Shown here piece after piece: positions 36,088 through 44,196 of a DNA stretch of 44,196 nucleotides; position 1 is the first letter of the stretch, and each line of letters starts with the position of its first letter. The DNA lies in NCBI GenBank assembly GCA_016933415.1, contig JAFGAX010000091.1, positions 1-44,196 on the forward strand, written 5' to 3'. The position numbers were made by a program, and so were the translations under genes. Under the pieces are notes generated by a model. That model was not told the origin of the DNA and did not search any database. It saw only the letters and a list, made by a program, of their open reading frames with translations. The stretch comes from a bacterium. Its GTDB lineage: Bacteria; Zhuqueibacterota; QNDG01; DTFT01.

Positions 36088-37532
36088 CGGGCCTCCCGGA
36101 GCGGCCCGTCGAAATGGATCTTTTCGACCGGATCGTCGAAGGGGACGGGGTAGTTCCCGTCGAAACAGGCCGTGCAGTAATCGCCCCCCTCGCCCGGCAC
36201 CGAAGCCAGCATGCCCTCCCTGGACAGGTAGCCCAGGGAGTCGACCTGGAGGAATTCCCGGATCTCCTCCACGGACCGGTTCGACGCGATCAGCTCCTCG
36301 CGCGTGGGAAAATCCATGCCGTAGTAGCAGGGATGGAGGATGGGCGGGGAACTGACGCGGATGTGCACTTCGGTCGCGCCCGCCTTGCGGATGAACTGGG
36401 TCAGGGTTCTCAGCGTCGTGCCCCGGACGATCGAATCCTCGACAACCACGACCCGGCGGCCCTTCAGGACGCCCTCGACGGGGTTGAATTTCACCTTCAC
36501 CCCGAAATTGCGGATCGACTGCTGGGGCTGAATGAAGGTGCGGCCGATGTAGTGGTTCCGTATCAGGCCGAGCTCGAACTTGAGTCCGCTCCGGCGGGCG
36601 AAACCCAGGGCCGCGGTGTTGCTGGAGTCGGGCACGGAGATGACGATGTCCGCGTCCACGGGATGCTCCTCCACGAGGCGCTTGCCGAATTTGCGCCGGG
36701 TCTTGTCCACGCATTCGCCGAAGATGCGGCTGTCCGGCCGGCTGAAATAGATGAACTCGAAAATGCAGCTGCTTCTGCGGCCGGCCCCCTCGAGCTTCTC
36801 CGAACGCATGCCGTACTCGTCGAAGACGATCATCTCGCCCGGCTCCACGTCGCGCACGTATTCCGCGCCGATGAGGTCGAAGGCGCACGTCTCGGACGCC
36901 ACGGCCCAGGCGCCGCCTTCCAGGCGGCCGAGCGCCAGGGGACGGAATCCGCCCGGATCGCGGGCGGCGATGAGACACTCGCGGGAAAGCAGAACGAGAG
37001 AATACGCCCCGCGGACGGCGTTCAACGCCTCCTTCACGCATTCGGTGAAACGGCCGCAGCGGGAGCGGGCGATGAGGTGCAGGATGATTTCACTGTCCGT
37101 GGATGTCTGGAAAATCGCGCCCTCGGACTGGAGCCGCTCGCGGAGGCTCCGGTAATTGACCAGATTGCCGTTGTGCCCGAGCGCGAGCGGGCCTTCCTTG
37201 GAATTGACCACAATGGGCTGAATGTTGATCAGCTGGTCGGAGCCGGTCGTCGAGTAGCGGTTGTGGCCGATGGCCTGGCCGCCCTTGAGGGTCCGGAGTA
37301 TTTCCGGCGCATGAAACACGTCATTGACCAGCCCCTGACCGAGGTGTTTATACAGCCGGATGCCGTCCGAAGAGACGATGCCGCAGCCCTCCTGCCCGCG
37401 GTGCTGGAGGGCGTACAGGGACAGGTAAGCCATTTCGGCCGCTTCAGGGTGGCCGTGGACGCCGATGACGCCGCAGAATTCCCTGGGTTCATCCGGCGCG
37501 GATTGGGGGATCATGCAACCAGCCTTCCTCAT
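36084..37532 (-). CDS. purF: Amidophosphoribosyltransferase
   Basis: EFCGVIGVHGHPEAAEMAYLSLYALQHRGQEGCGI, GHNRYSTTGS, RRVVVVEDSIVRGTTLRTL, DYCTACFDGNYPVPF. Confidence 0.97.
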   Translation of the reverse strand: MRKAGCMIPQSAPDEPREFCGVIGVHGHPEAAEMAYLSLYALQHRGQEGCGIVSSDGIRLYKHLGQGLVNDVFHAPEILRTLKGGQAIGHNRYSTTGSDQLINIQPIVVNSKEGPLALGHNGNLVNYRSLRERLQSEGAIFQTSTDSEIILHLIARSRCGRFTECVKEALNAVRGAYSLVLLSRECLIAARDPGGFRPLALGRLEGGAWAVASETCAFDLIGAEYVRDVEPGEMIVFDEYGMRSEKLEGAGRRSSCIFEFIYFSRPDSRIFGECVDKTRRKFGKRLVEEHPVDADIVISVPDSSNTAALGFARRSGLKFELGLIRNHYIGRTFIQPQQSIRNFGVKVKFNPVEGVLKGRRVVVVEDSIVRGTTLRTLTQFIRKAGATEVHIRVSSPPILHPCYYGMDFPTREELIASNRSVEEIREFLQVDSLGYLSREGMLASVPGEGGDYCTACFDGNYPVPFDDPVEKIHFDGPLREAR

Positions 37533-38578
37533 GTGATCACGATGGGATTGGAATAGACCCAGCCCCGGTTCCTGCGGAAAATTTCGATCCGGTAGACGCC
37601 GGATTCGGACGTGCGCATGCGGACGCTCCGGCCGTGTTCCTCGCGCACGACGCGGCCGTCCCGCAGGAGCCGCATGCGGCCCGGCAGGGGCGCCTCGGCG
37701 CGAAGCAGAACGTTTCCCGAACGCGCCAGACGGCTGCCCATCGGATGCCGCTTTCCGGCCCGTTCGGCCCAGAACCGGAATCCGCGTCCGTCGCCGAGCG
37801 AATAATTGACGATGAACGCCCGGCCGGCGGCCAGCGCCTCGAAAACGGCCGCTTCGGCCGCGGCAGGGGTCGGCACATCCGCCGGCCGCAGGGGCGTTGC
37901 GGTCAGAATGTGCATCCGGATGGACTTGAACTGGACCTTGTAGGGATACAGGGCGACCGGGAACAGGCCCAGGACCTTGTACTCGAACGCGTGCACATCA
38001 ATGCCGCCCAGACCCACGACCCTGCGCTTCCGGTTCAGCCGGTCCCAGCGGTCCAGAGTGGTCCAGACCGGAAAGCGGATGGACCGCAGGGGGTGCCAGA
38101 TCCGCCAGATGAAATTGCGGCGCGTCACGCCCTCGAGCCATTCGGACATCTGGTTCCAAATTTCGATGCCGTCGAATCCGTCGATGTCCCAGTCGGTCCA
38201 GGGATACGGCGGATAGGCGTCTGAAAAACTGCGCTTTTCGGCCGGGTGGGCGATCACCCCGAACCCGCCCTGGCGCGCGACGCGCCTCACGTTCTGCCGG
38301 GCCGTCAGCCCGGCCGGAATTTCCTTTCGGATCCGGAACGCCAGGTAATGGTTGCGGTCGTCCGCGTCATTGAGTTCGCACCCGGCAAGAACCAGCGTGC
38401 GTCCGTGCCAGCCCTCCAGCCCGAGACGCCTGGGCGCGAGCGTGTTGTGGTCCGAGAACAGCAGAAAATCGAGCCCCATTTCCCCGGCAATGGCCGCGAT
38501 CTCGGGGATGGGCAGGGCGCCGTCCGAAAACTGGCTGTGCAGATGAACCGCGCCCGCGGCCTCGTGCCATTCACGCAT
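37529..38578 (-). CDS. PHP-domain metal-dependent phosphoesterase (CehA/McbA-like)
   Basis: GAVHLHSQFSDGALPIPEIAAIAGEMGLDFLLFSDHNTL, GVIAHPAEKRSF, VGLGGIDVHAF. ATGA overlap with purF. Confidence 0.87.
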   Translation of the reverse strand: MREWHEAAGAVHLHSQFSDGALPIPEIAAIAGEMGLDFLLFSDHNTLAPRRLGLEGWHGRTLVLAGCELNDADDRNHYLAFRIRKEIPAGLTARQNVRRVARQGGFGVIAHPAEKRSFSDAYPPYPWTDWDIDGFDGIEIWNQMSEWLEGVTRRNFIWRIWHPLRSIRFPVWTTLDRWDRLNRKRRVVGLGGIDVHAFEYKVLGLFPVALYPYKVQFKSIRMHILTATPLRPADVPTPAAAEAAVFEALAAGRAFIVNYSLGDGRGFRFWAERAGKRHPMGSRLARSGNVLLRAEAPLPGRMRLLRDGRVVREEHGRSVRMRTSESGVYRIEIFRRNRGWVYSNPIVIT

Positions 38579-38583
38579 CCGCT

Positions 38584-38970
38584 TCACCACCACGCAACGA
38601 GCAGAACGCCGCATCCGGCGCCCAGCAGATTGGCAGCCATGTCCTTCCAGCTGGCGTGTCCGCGGCCCGTGCGGTCGAGCAGCTCCTTCAGGCCGCCGAG
38701 CGACACCGTGAAAGCGACTCCCGCGGCGAGACTCCGGCTCCGGTTTTCATGGCCGTGAACGTGCAGCGTGCGGCTGACCGCGCCCGTGAGCAGAAAGGAC
38801 GCGGTGAAATGACGGGCCTTGTCCGCGCCGAACCAGGAATCGCCGCCTCGGATGACGGCGCACGAATCCGCTTCAGCGGCCCGCGCCTCTCCGGCCGCGG
38901 ACGGGACCGCAAGCGCGGCCGCGCATGCCGCTGCGAGAAGACCGGCCTTAAAGACCCAATTCGGCGTCAA
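38584..38970 (-). CDS. Small secreted/membrane protein, YfiM/VanZ-like
   Basis: Signal-like FKAGLLAAACAAALAVPSAAGEARA; DKARHFTASFLLTGAVSR and GGLKELLDRTGRGHASWKDMAANLLGAGCG. TTG at 38970 is a plausible start overlapping the HD gene. Confidence 0.6.
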   Translation of the reverse strand: MTPNWVFKAGLLAAACAAALAVPSAAGEARAAEADSCAVIRGGDSWFGADKARHFTASFLLTGAVSRTLHVHGHENRSRSLAAGVAFTVSLGGLKELLDRTGRGHASWKDMAANLLGAGCGVLLVAWW

Positions 38971-39511
38971 TGGACTGCATCCCTTCGAGCGAAAGGCCGA
39001 TGAAATCACGGAGCGGAACGCCCATGGCCTCGCAGGACCGGATCTGTTCGCGGTTGGCGCCCGCGGCGAAACGCTTTTCATCGAAACGCCTTTCGATGAA
39101 TTCCACGTTCACGTTGCGGATCTTTTTCGTCGGATGCATGAGGGCCGCGGCCACGATGAGTCCCGTGACCGGATCGGCCGCGTACAGCGCCTGGTCGAGC
39201 CGGGACTTCCGCGGAAAATGGCCGGGATGACTCTTGATGGCGTACACAACCGGCTCGGGCACGTTCTTTCCCTCGAGCATCTTTTCCGTCACGATGCCGT
39301 GCTTCGGGAAATCGTTCGCGGTCCGGTCATAGTCGAGGTCGTGCAGAAGACCGGACAGGCCCCACAGTTCCTCGTCCTCGCCGAAATGCCTCGCCAGCCG
39401 CCGCATGACGGCCTCGGCCGCCAGCATGTGCTTGATCAGGTTTTTGTTGGAGACGTTTTTTTGGACCAGATCCAGAGCTTCGTCCCGGGTGATCATTTTG
39501 TTTGATTCCAT
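38948..39511 (-). CDS. HD-domain (HDIG-type) predicted phosphohydrolase
   Basis: HMLAAEAVMRRLARHFGEDEELWGLSGLLHDLDYDRT. Confidence 0.88.
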   Translation of the reverse strand: MESNKMITRDEALDLVQKNVSNKNLIKHMLAAEAVMRRLARHFGEDEELWGLSGLLHDLDYDRTANDFPKHGIVTEKMLEGKNVPEPVVYAIKSHPGHFPRKSRLDQALYAADPVTGLIVAAALMHPTKKIRNVNVEFIERRFDEKRFAAGANREQIRSCEAMGVPLRDFIGLSLEGMQSIDAELGL

Positions 39512-39582
39512 CCGTTAAGGTTCGATTCGGTCCGCGTGGTTTTTAAAGATCATATTCGATGAACGATTGCGGATTTTTCTCT

Positions 39583-39640
39583 CCGCGGGGGCTCCCGCCC
39601 CTGCGGTTCACGCAACCCTGCGGCGCAGAGGCAGGAGCCT
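39583..39640. repeat. GC-rich REP/BIME-like element, copy C
   Basis: CCGCGGGGGC-TCCC-GCCCCTGCGG hairpin (one wobble), then CTGCG-G-CGCAG and AGGC-AGGA-GCCT. Adjacent AAAGATCATATTCGATGA resembles AAGATCATATTCGATTGA beside copy A. Confidence 0.7.
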
Positions 39641-39679
39641 GACACCGGAGGAAAGCCGGTGAATGCCTTCACTTTCAGC

Positions 39680-40318
39680 TCAGAACGAAACGCTCAGCCT
39701 CACTCCCGTCACCCCGCCTCCGAATGCCCCCCACCCCGGCTCCGGGCCCGTGTCGAAATGCCAGAGATGGGCGTCCACATAGGCGTCGGCCAGCGTCAGG
39801 CCGTACAGGCCCGCGACCCACCACCAGGTGAGGTTCCGGCTGTTTTCATAGAAGGCGCGCTCGTCTTCGGTGACCGAATCCGCGGCGCGGCGGTTCTGGA
39901 TGATGATGTTCGCCGCGAGGCCGGCCGCGGCCGCGGCCACCAGGCCGGTCTTCCATTTCGCGCCGTTGTACCACTGGCCCCAGCCGGGCAGAACCGCGGA
40001 CCGGATCAGCGCGCCCCTCGGGGATTTTGTCTCGGTTTTCCGCGGAGCGGTGCGTGCGAACAGCCCGGCGCTGTCCGGTTCGACGCTTTCACGTCCGGCA
40101 GTGTCCGGGCTGACGCTTTGACGTCCGGCGCTGTCCGGCGCGGCCGCACCCGGCCGGACTGCGGCGACAGCCGCGGCTTTGGACGAATCCGGCCCGGTTC
40201 GTGTTGTGTCCGCGGGCCGGGCGAACCCCCAGGCGCTTCCTGCGGAAAGAGCCGCCAGGCCCGCGACCAGCACGGCGGACTTCAGCCGGCCCCGGTCAGG
40301 ACGGGATTTCAGCCACAC
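39680..40318 (-). CDS. Membrane protein, DUF5683-like
   Basis: RSAVLPGWGQWYNGAKWKTGLVAAAAAGLAANIII and WWWVAGLYGLTLADAYVDAHL. Start uncertain (GTG at 40318 or the track start at 40363). Confidence 0.65.
   Translation of the reverse strand: MWLKSRPDRGRLKSAVLVAGLAALSAGSAWGFARPADTTRTGPDSSKAAAVAAVRPGAAAPDSAGRQSVSPDTAGRESVEPDSAGLFARTAPRKTETKSPRGALIRSAVLPGWGQWYNGAKWKTGLVAAAAAGLAANIIIQNRRAADSVTEDERAFYENSRNLTWWWVAGLYGLTLADAYVDAHLWHFDTGPEPGWGAFGGGVTGVRLSVSF
40067..40140. repeat. 30-bp in-frame tandem repeat (about 2.5 units) in the DUF5683-like gene
   Basis: Units start at 40067, 40097 and 40127 (GGCGCTGTCCGG..GACGCTTTnACGTCC); encodes DSAGRQSVSP / DTAGRESVEP / DSAGLF. Confidence 0.75.
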
Positions 40319-40688
40319 ACTCAATTTCAACCAGCGCGTCTTTCGGCAGGCGGCGCACTTCAACCGCGGACCGGGCGGGCGCGGGACCGGAGAAAAAGGA
40401 CCCGTACACGGCGTTCATCTTCGCAAAGTCGTTCATGTCCGCGAGAAAAACCGTGGTTTTCACCACGCGGTCGAGTCCGCTTCCCGCGGATTCGAGAACG
40501 GCGCGGAGATTTTCGACCGCCCTGCGGGTCTGCGCTTCGATTCCGCCTTCGACGAGCGCACCGGTTCCGGCATCGATGCCGAGTTGACCGGCCGTGAACA
40601 CCAGTTTCGCGCAGGACGCAATCACCGCCTGGCTGTAGGGGCCGATGGCCTTCGGGGCCGCATCTGAACGGACTTCCCTGGGGCTCAT
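40296..40688 (-). CDS. ridA: RidA/YjgF family reactive-intermediate deaminase
   Basis: PKAIGPYSQAVIASCAKLVFTAGQLGID, VVKTTVFLADMNDFAKMNAVYGSFF, PARSAVEVRRLPKDALVEIECVA. Confidence 0.94.
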   Translation of the reverse strand: MSPREVRSDAAPKAIGPYSQAVIASCAKLVFTAGQLGIDAGTGALVEGGIEAQTRRAVENLRAVLESAGSGLDRVVKTTVFLADMNDFAKMNAVYGSFFSGPAPARSAVEVRRLPKDALVEIECVAEIPS

Positions 40689-40885
40689 GACTCTCCTCCC
40701 TTTTTCCTGCCGTCGTCGATGTCCTCGAAGTGCGCGTCCTGCACGTCCGACCGGCTCAGGTCCAGGGGTTCGTTTTTGGGCCGTCCCTTGACCCGGGGGT
40801 CCTCTTTATCCGGCCGCCGGGTCATGACCCGCACGGTCTTGATCCCGAAATAAATCAGGAGCATCCAGAATATCAGGCGAAGCAT
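40685..40885 (-). CDS. Small single-TM protein of unknown function
   Basis: 66 aa, N-terminal TM (LRLIFWMLLIYFGIKTVRVM) and charged tail. The stop overlaps the ridA start. Confidence 0.65.
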   Translation of the reverse strand: MLRLIFWMLLIYFGIKTVRVMTRRPDKEDPRVKGRPKNEPLDLSRSDVQDAHFEDIDDGRKKGGES

Positions 40886-40894
40886 GGGCGTTTC

Positions 40895-41527
40895 TCAGGA
40901 TTTGCGAGACACGTAGTACTTGACCCCGACCGGCGGATTCTCGATCTGCCGGATCAGATCCTCGAGGTCCTCGGTGTTCCGCACGAAATCGATTTCCGAC
41001 GTGTTGACCACCAGAAGCGGCGTTTCCCGGTAGTGAAAAAAGTACGTGTTGTAGGCCTCGTTGAGCTGTCGGATGTAGTCCGGCGAAATGTTGCGCTCGT
41101 ATTTCCGGTTCCGCCGGCGGATGTGTTCGATCAGCCGCTCGGTGCTGGACTGGAGGTAGATGGCCAGGTCGGGTTTCGGCAGTTCCTTCTCCATGAGCGT
41201 CGCGACCTTTTCGTATAAAATCAGATCGCGCCGTTCGAGGTTCAGATAGGCGAAAATCTTGTCCTTGGCGAAAAGATAGTCCGCGATGAGGTGGCTGTGG
41301 AACAGGTCCTGCTGGGGAATGCCGAGCAGCTGGCGGTACCGGGTGATCAGGAAAAAGAGCTGAAGCTGAAAAGCGAACCGCTGGGGGTCCCGGTAAAAAT
41401 CCTCGAGATAGGGATTCTCCTCGGAGGCCTCGAACACCAGATTGGCGTTCATCCGCTCCGCGAGCAGACGGGCCAGGCTGGTCTTGCCCGCTCCAATCAC
41501 TCCCTCAATCGCGATATAATAGGGCAT
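40895..41527 (-). CDS. Deoxynucleoside kinase (dGK/dAK-like)
   Basis: YYIAIEGVIGAGKTSLARLLAERM P-loop, DLAIYLQSSTERLIEHIRRRNRKYE. Confidence 0.93.
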   Translation of the reverse strand: MPYYIAIEGVIGAGKTSLARLLAERMNANLVFEASEENPYLEDFYRDPQRFAFQLQLFFLITRYRQLLGIPQQDLFHSHLIADYLFAKDKIFAYLNLERRDLILYEKVATLMEKELPKPDLAIYLQSSTERLIEHIRRRNRKYERNISPDYIRQLNEAYNTYFFHYRETPLLVVNTSEIDFVRNTEDLEDLIRQIENPPVGVKYYVSRKS

Positions 41528-41545
41528 GCCGTTTTCCTCCAGAAC

Positions 41546-42049
41546 TCATCCGTCCCGGATGACCCGCCGGACGGCCCCGCCGTCCACGCAGGCTTTTAGC
41601 ATCTCCGCAACCGTGCGTCCGCTCTCCGGATCGGTGAAGCCGGGGGCGATTTCAGCGAGGGGCTCCAGCACGAACCGGCGTCCGGCGACAGCCGGATGCG
41701 GGATTCGCAGGTTTTCCTCATCCATCACAGCCGTGCCGAAGTACAGGATGTCGATGTCGATGAAGCGCGGGCCCCATCGGCCGCAGGTCCGTCTGCGGCC
41801 GAGCCGTTGTTCAATTGTGCGGCAGGCCTCCAGCAGGCCTGCCGGACTCAGGCCCGTCCGAATTTCCGCAACCTGATTCAGAAAATCCGGCTGCCCGCTC
41901 CGTCCCCAGGGTTCCGTCTCATATACGGAAGAAAGGCGGACCACTTCGGTGTCCGGCAGCTTCGCGATCAGTTCCGCGGCTTGTTCCAGACGGCTGAACC
42001 GGTCGCCCAGGTTGGAACCCATGCCGAGAAAAACGCGGGCCGATGTCAT
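41546..42049 (-). CDS. folK: 2-amino-4-hydroxy-6-hydroxymethyldihydropteridine diphosphokinase
   Basis: VFLGMGSNLGDR, SSVYETEPWGRSGQPDFLNQV, RWGPRFIDIDILYFG, IPHPAVAGRRFVLEPLAEIAP. Confidence 0.95.
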   Translation of the reverse strand: MTSARVFLGMGSNLGDRFSRLEQAAELIAKLPDTEVVRLSSVYETEPWGRSGQPDFLNQVAEIRTGLSPAGLLEACRTIEQRLGRRRTCGRWGPRFIDIDILYFGTAVMDEENLRIPHPAVAGRRFVLEPLAEIAPGFTDPESGRTVAEMLKACVDGGAVRRVIRDG

Positions 42050-42137
42050 GCTTGTGCTGTGATTAATTCCAATTAATCCAAAAATTTATTAAAAATTGTT
42101 GAGATTGTCAATCGGAAACTCCCTGAAAGCGCTTGCT

Positions 42138-42166
42138 TTTCCATCCTCCGTCCCTTACTTTATACT
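42138..42166 (+). promoter_or_regulatory. Candidate sigma70-like promoter for the DUF72 gene
   Basis: TTTCCA (42138-42143) - 17 bp - TATACT (42161-42166). Confidence 0.4.
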
Positions 42167-42190
42167 ATCATGACGAACGTTGAGGAAACC

Positions 42191-43042
42191 GTGATCAGGG
42201 TTGGGCCGGCAGGCTGGAATTATCCGGACTGGTATGGCGTGTTCTATCCCGAAAAGAAGGATAAGTCCTTCAAAGAACTGGACTTCCTTGCTGATTATTT
42301 CGACATGGCTGAAATCAATTCCACCTTTTACCGGCCCGCCAATGCATTCATGGGCCGCAGTTGGGTCATGAAAACGGCCAAAAATCCGGATTTCAAGTTC
42401 ACGGCCAAGCTCTGGAGCCGTTTCACGCACGAAAGGCGGGATTTCGGAACCGATGAAGTGCGGCTTTTCACGACCGGCATTGACCCGCTCTTCCAGGCCG
42501 GAAAGCTGGGGGCTGTGCTCTGCCAGTTCCCATGGAGTTTCCGCAACGACGAACCGAACCGGAAATGGCTCGACCGCGTGCTGGACGCGTTCGGCGCATA
42601 CCCGCTGGTTGTGGAAGTCCGTCATTCCGGCTGGGACAGGCCGGAGATCGCGGAATGGCTGGAAAGGCGGGGCGTGGGACTCGCGGCCATTGACCAGCCC
42701 GTGATCGGCGCATCCATCCCGTTTAAACCCGTGCGCACGGGCGCGATCGGATACGTCCGCATGCACGGCCGAAACACCGCGGCATGGTTCGCGAAGCCTT
42801 CCGGATCCGGCAAGGAGAATCCCTCGGCCCGGTATGATTACCTGTACACGGAAGCCGAAGTGGCGGAAATTACGGCCACGGTGAAAGCCGTGTCCCAGGG
42901 GACAAAGGAGACCTACGTGGTCCAGAACAACCATCCACGGGGCCAGGCGGTCGCCAATGCCATACAGGTCCGCCGTTCACTCGGCCAGGCCATGCGCGAC
43001 CTGCCGGATTCGATGTTTCTGCAGTACCCGTTTCTGCGGTAG
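42191..43042 (+). CDS. DUF72 (YecE-like) TIM-barrel protein
   Basis: IRVGPAGWNYPDWYGVFYPEKK, FNSTFYRPA-like EINSTFYRPA, FKFTAKLWSRFTHER. Start is ambiguous: ATG 42170 (track) or GTG 42191 preceded by GAGG; the latter fits the promoter better. Confidence 0.88.
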   Translation: MIRVGPAGWNYPDWYGVFYPEKKDKSFKELDFLADYFDMAEINSTFYRPANAFMGRSWVMKTAKNPDFKFTAKLWSRFTHERRDFGTDEVRLFTTGIDPLFQAGKLGAVLCQFPWSFRNDEPNRKWLDRVLDAFGAYPLVVEVRHSGWDRPEIAEWLERRGVGLAAIDQPVIGASIPFKPVRTGAIGYVRMHGRNTAAWFAKPSGSGKENPSARYDYLYTEAEVAEITATVKAVSQGTKETYVVQNNHPRGQAVANAIQVRRSLGQAMRDLPDSMFLQYPFLR

Positions 43043-43093
43043 TCGGGGATGCAACTTACGAATTCTCATATCGTAAACACGTGTAAGGTCCGC

Positions 43094-43273
43094 GGGTCCC
43101 GGATTCCGTGTTTCGAGTTCCGGGTTCCGAGTCGAAAAAAAAGAACAACCATTCAACAACGATCTTTCATGAAACAGGAATGACCGGTTTTTGAAAATTC
43201 TACGGACTCGAGCGGCAATCCACAAACAAATACCTCCATTCAACCCGGAACACGGAACTCTGAACCCGGAACG
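43094..43273. repeat. Inverted pair of heptad-periodic arrays
   Basis: GGATTCC-GTGTTTC-GAGTTCC-GGGTTCC-GAG (about 43101-43131) and CCCGGAA-CACGGAA-CTCTGAA-CCCGGAA-CG (about 43243-43272) in opposite orientation. Confidence 0.7.
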
Positions 43274-43319
43274 ATCAAATCAGATTTTTATTAAGGTGAA
43301 CGGGAAGGATCCTGTCCGC

Positions 43320-44196
43320 ATGTCCAAGACTCCCCAATACGTCGATATCTTCAACGCCTCCATCCTCCGCACCGTATACAAGGCGGTGTCCGTCACGCGA
43401 TGGAACCCGTCGCTGTTCGCGTTTTTCGTCAGGGCTGTGTTGCATCAGCGGTCCGCGGCCCGGCGCAGGGCATCATGGACCGACCGGGGCGTGCATGTGC
43501 CGCCCATGATGATCGCCAGCATCACCCGTCGCTGCAACCTGAACTGCGGGGGCTGTTACGCGATGGGACAGCGCCGCGAAGACAGGCCGGAACTGCCCGT
43601 GGAACGATGGCGTGAAATTCTTTCCGAGGCGGACGACCTGGGCGTTTCCATCGTCATGGTGGCAGGCGGCGAGCCCTTCACCCGGCCTTCGTTCATGTCC
43701 CTGACCGCTGAATTCCGGAGAATGCTGTTCCCTGTTTTCACCAACGGTCTTCTGCTGACGCCTGAAACCGTGTCCGCGCTCCGGCGACGCAGGAACCTGA
43801 TACCCGTGTTCAGCCTGGAGGGCGGTGCCCGAACCACGGACAGCCGGCGGGGCGAAGGCGTATCGGCCCGCGTCGGCCGCGCCATGGAATCCCTGTCACG
43901 CGCCGGCGTTTTCTACGGAACGTCCATCACCCTCACGGCCGCCAACCACGACGAAGTCACGGATCCGGATTTCATCCGGCCGCTGGTCGCGGGCGGCTGT
44001 CGGCTTTTCTTCTACGTGGAATACATCCCCGTCGAGGAAGGCACGGAGGACAAGGTGCTCACGGCAAGCCAGAAAGCCGGGCTGGAACCCCTGACCCGAT
44101 CCCTGCGGAGCCGCTTCAACGCGGATTTCATCGCCTTTCCGGGCGACGAGGAGCAATACGGCGGATGCCTGGCCGCGGGCCGGGGGTTCATACACG
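43320..44196 (+). CDS. Radical SAM protein, truncated by window end
   Basis: ATG at 43320 opens MSKTPQYVDIFNASILRTVYKAVSVTRWNPSLFAFFVRAVLHQ..MMIASITRRCNLNCGGCYAMGQ (CxxxCxxC)..VAGGEPFTRPSF. Open to the end, so absent from the supplied ORF track. In-frame GTG at 43296 is an alternative start. Confidence 0.88.
   Translation, partial: MSKTPQYVDIFNASILRTVYKAVSVTRWNPSLFAFFVRAVLHQRSAARRRASWTDRGVHVPPMMIASITRRCNLNCGGCYAMGQRREDRPELPVERWREILSEADDLGVSIVMVAGGEPFTRPSFMSLTAEFRRMLFPVFTNGLLLTPETVSALRRRRNLIPVFSLEGGARTTDSRRGEGVSARVGRAMESLSRAGVFYGTSITLTAANHDEVTDPDFIRPLVAGGCRLFFYVEYIPVEEGTEDKVLTASQKAGLEPLTRSLRSRFNADFIAFPGDEEQYGGCLAAGRGFIH

Noticed and set aside
36088-37041. Upstream part of the track's 628-aa UbiA ORF
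   Set aside because: Out-of-frame reading of purF. ATG 36087 overlaps the purF stop and begins the real membrane protein.
36114-37556. 480-aa plus-strand ORF
   Set aside because: Antisense to purF, which has all expected motifs.
43896-44195. 99-aa minus-strand ORF at the right edge
   Set aside because: Antisense to the radical SAM reading frame, which has convincing motifs.

Overview
GC-rich bacterial chromosome window. Almost all credible genes (about 36) lie on the minus strand from ~42.05 kb down to the left edge, many coupled by 4-bp NTGA stop/start overlaps. Two plus-strand genes (a DUF72 protein and a truncated radical SAM protein) sit at the right edge. Read in transcription order there are four blocks. 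(i) Housekeeping: folK, deoxynucleoside kinase, RidA, HD and PHP hydrolases, purF. (ii) A lipid-flavoured block: UbiA prenyltransferase, 2x[4Fe-4S] ferredoxin, geranylgeranyl reductase, pgsA, then ftsY and rimO. (iii) A GWxTD-domain protein, purN, purH, lgt, a YbgF-like lipoprotein, glycogen synthase and a STAS protein. (iv) A large Wzx/Wza/Wzc-type exopolysaccharide locus (~0-22.7 kb) that ends in an ACP / AMP-ligase / PLP-decarboxylase / GNAT module like the accessory genes of exosortase-A-type EPS loci, with no exosortase or Wzy visible here. Intergenic regions carry three related GC-rich double-hairpin (REP/BIME-like) elements and two inverted, heptad-periodic repeat cassettes. No tRNA, rRNA, CRISPR array or transposase was recognised by eye. 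GWxTD and DUF5683-like proteins and the lipid genes suggest an FCB-superphylum-like organism (inference only). All family calls come from reading motifs; no database search was run.
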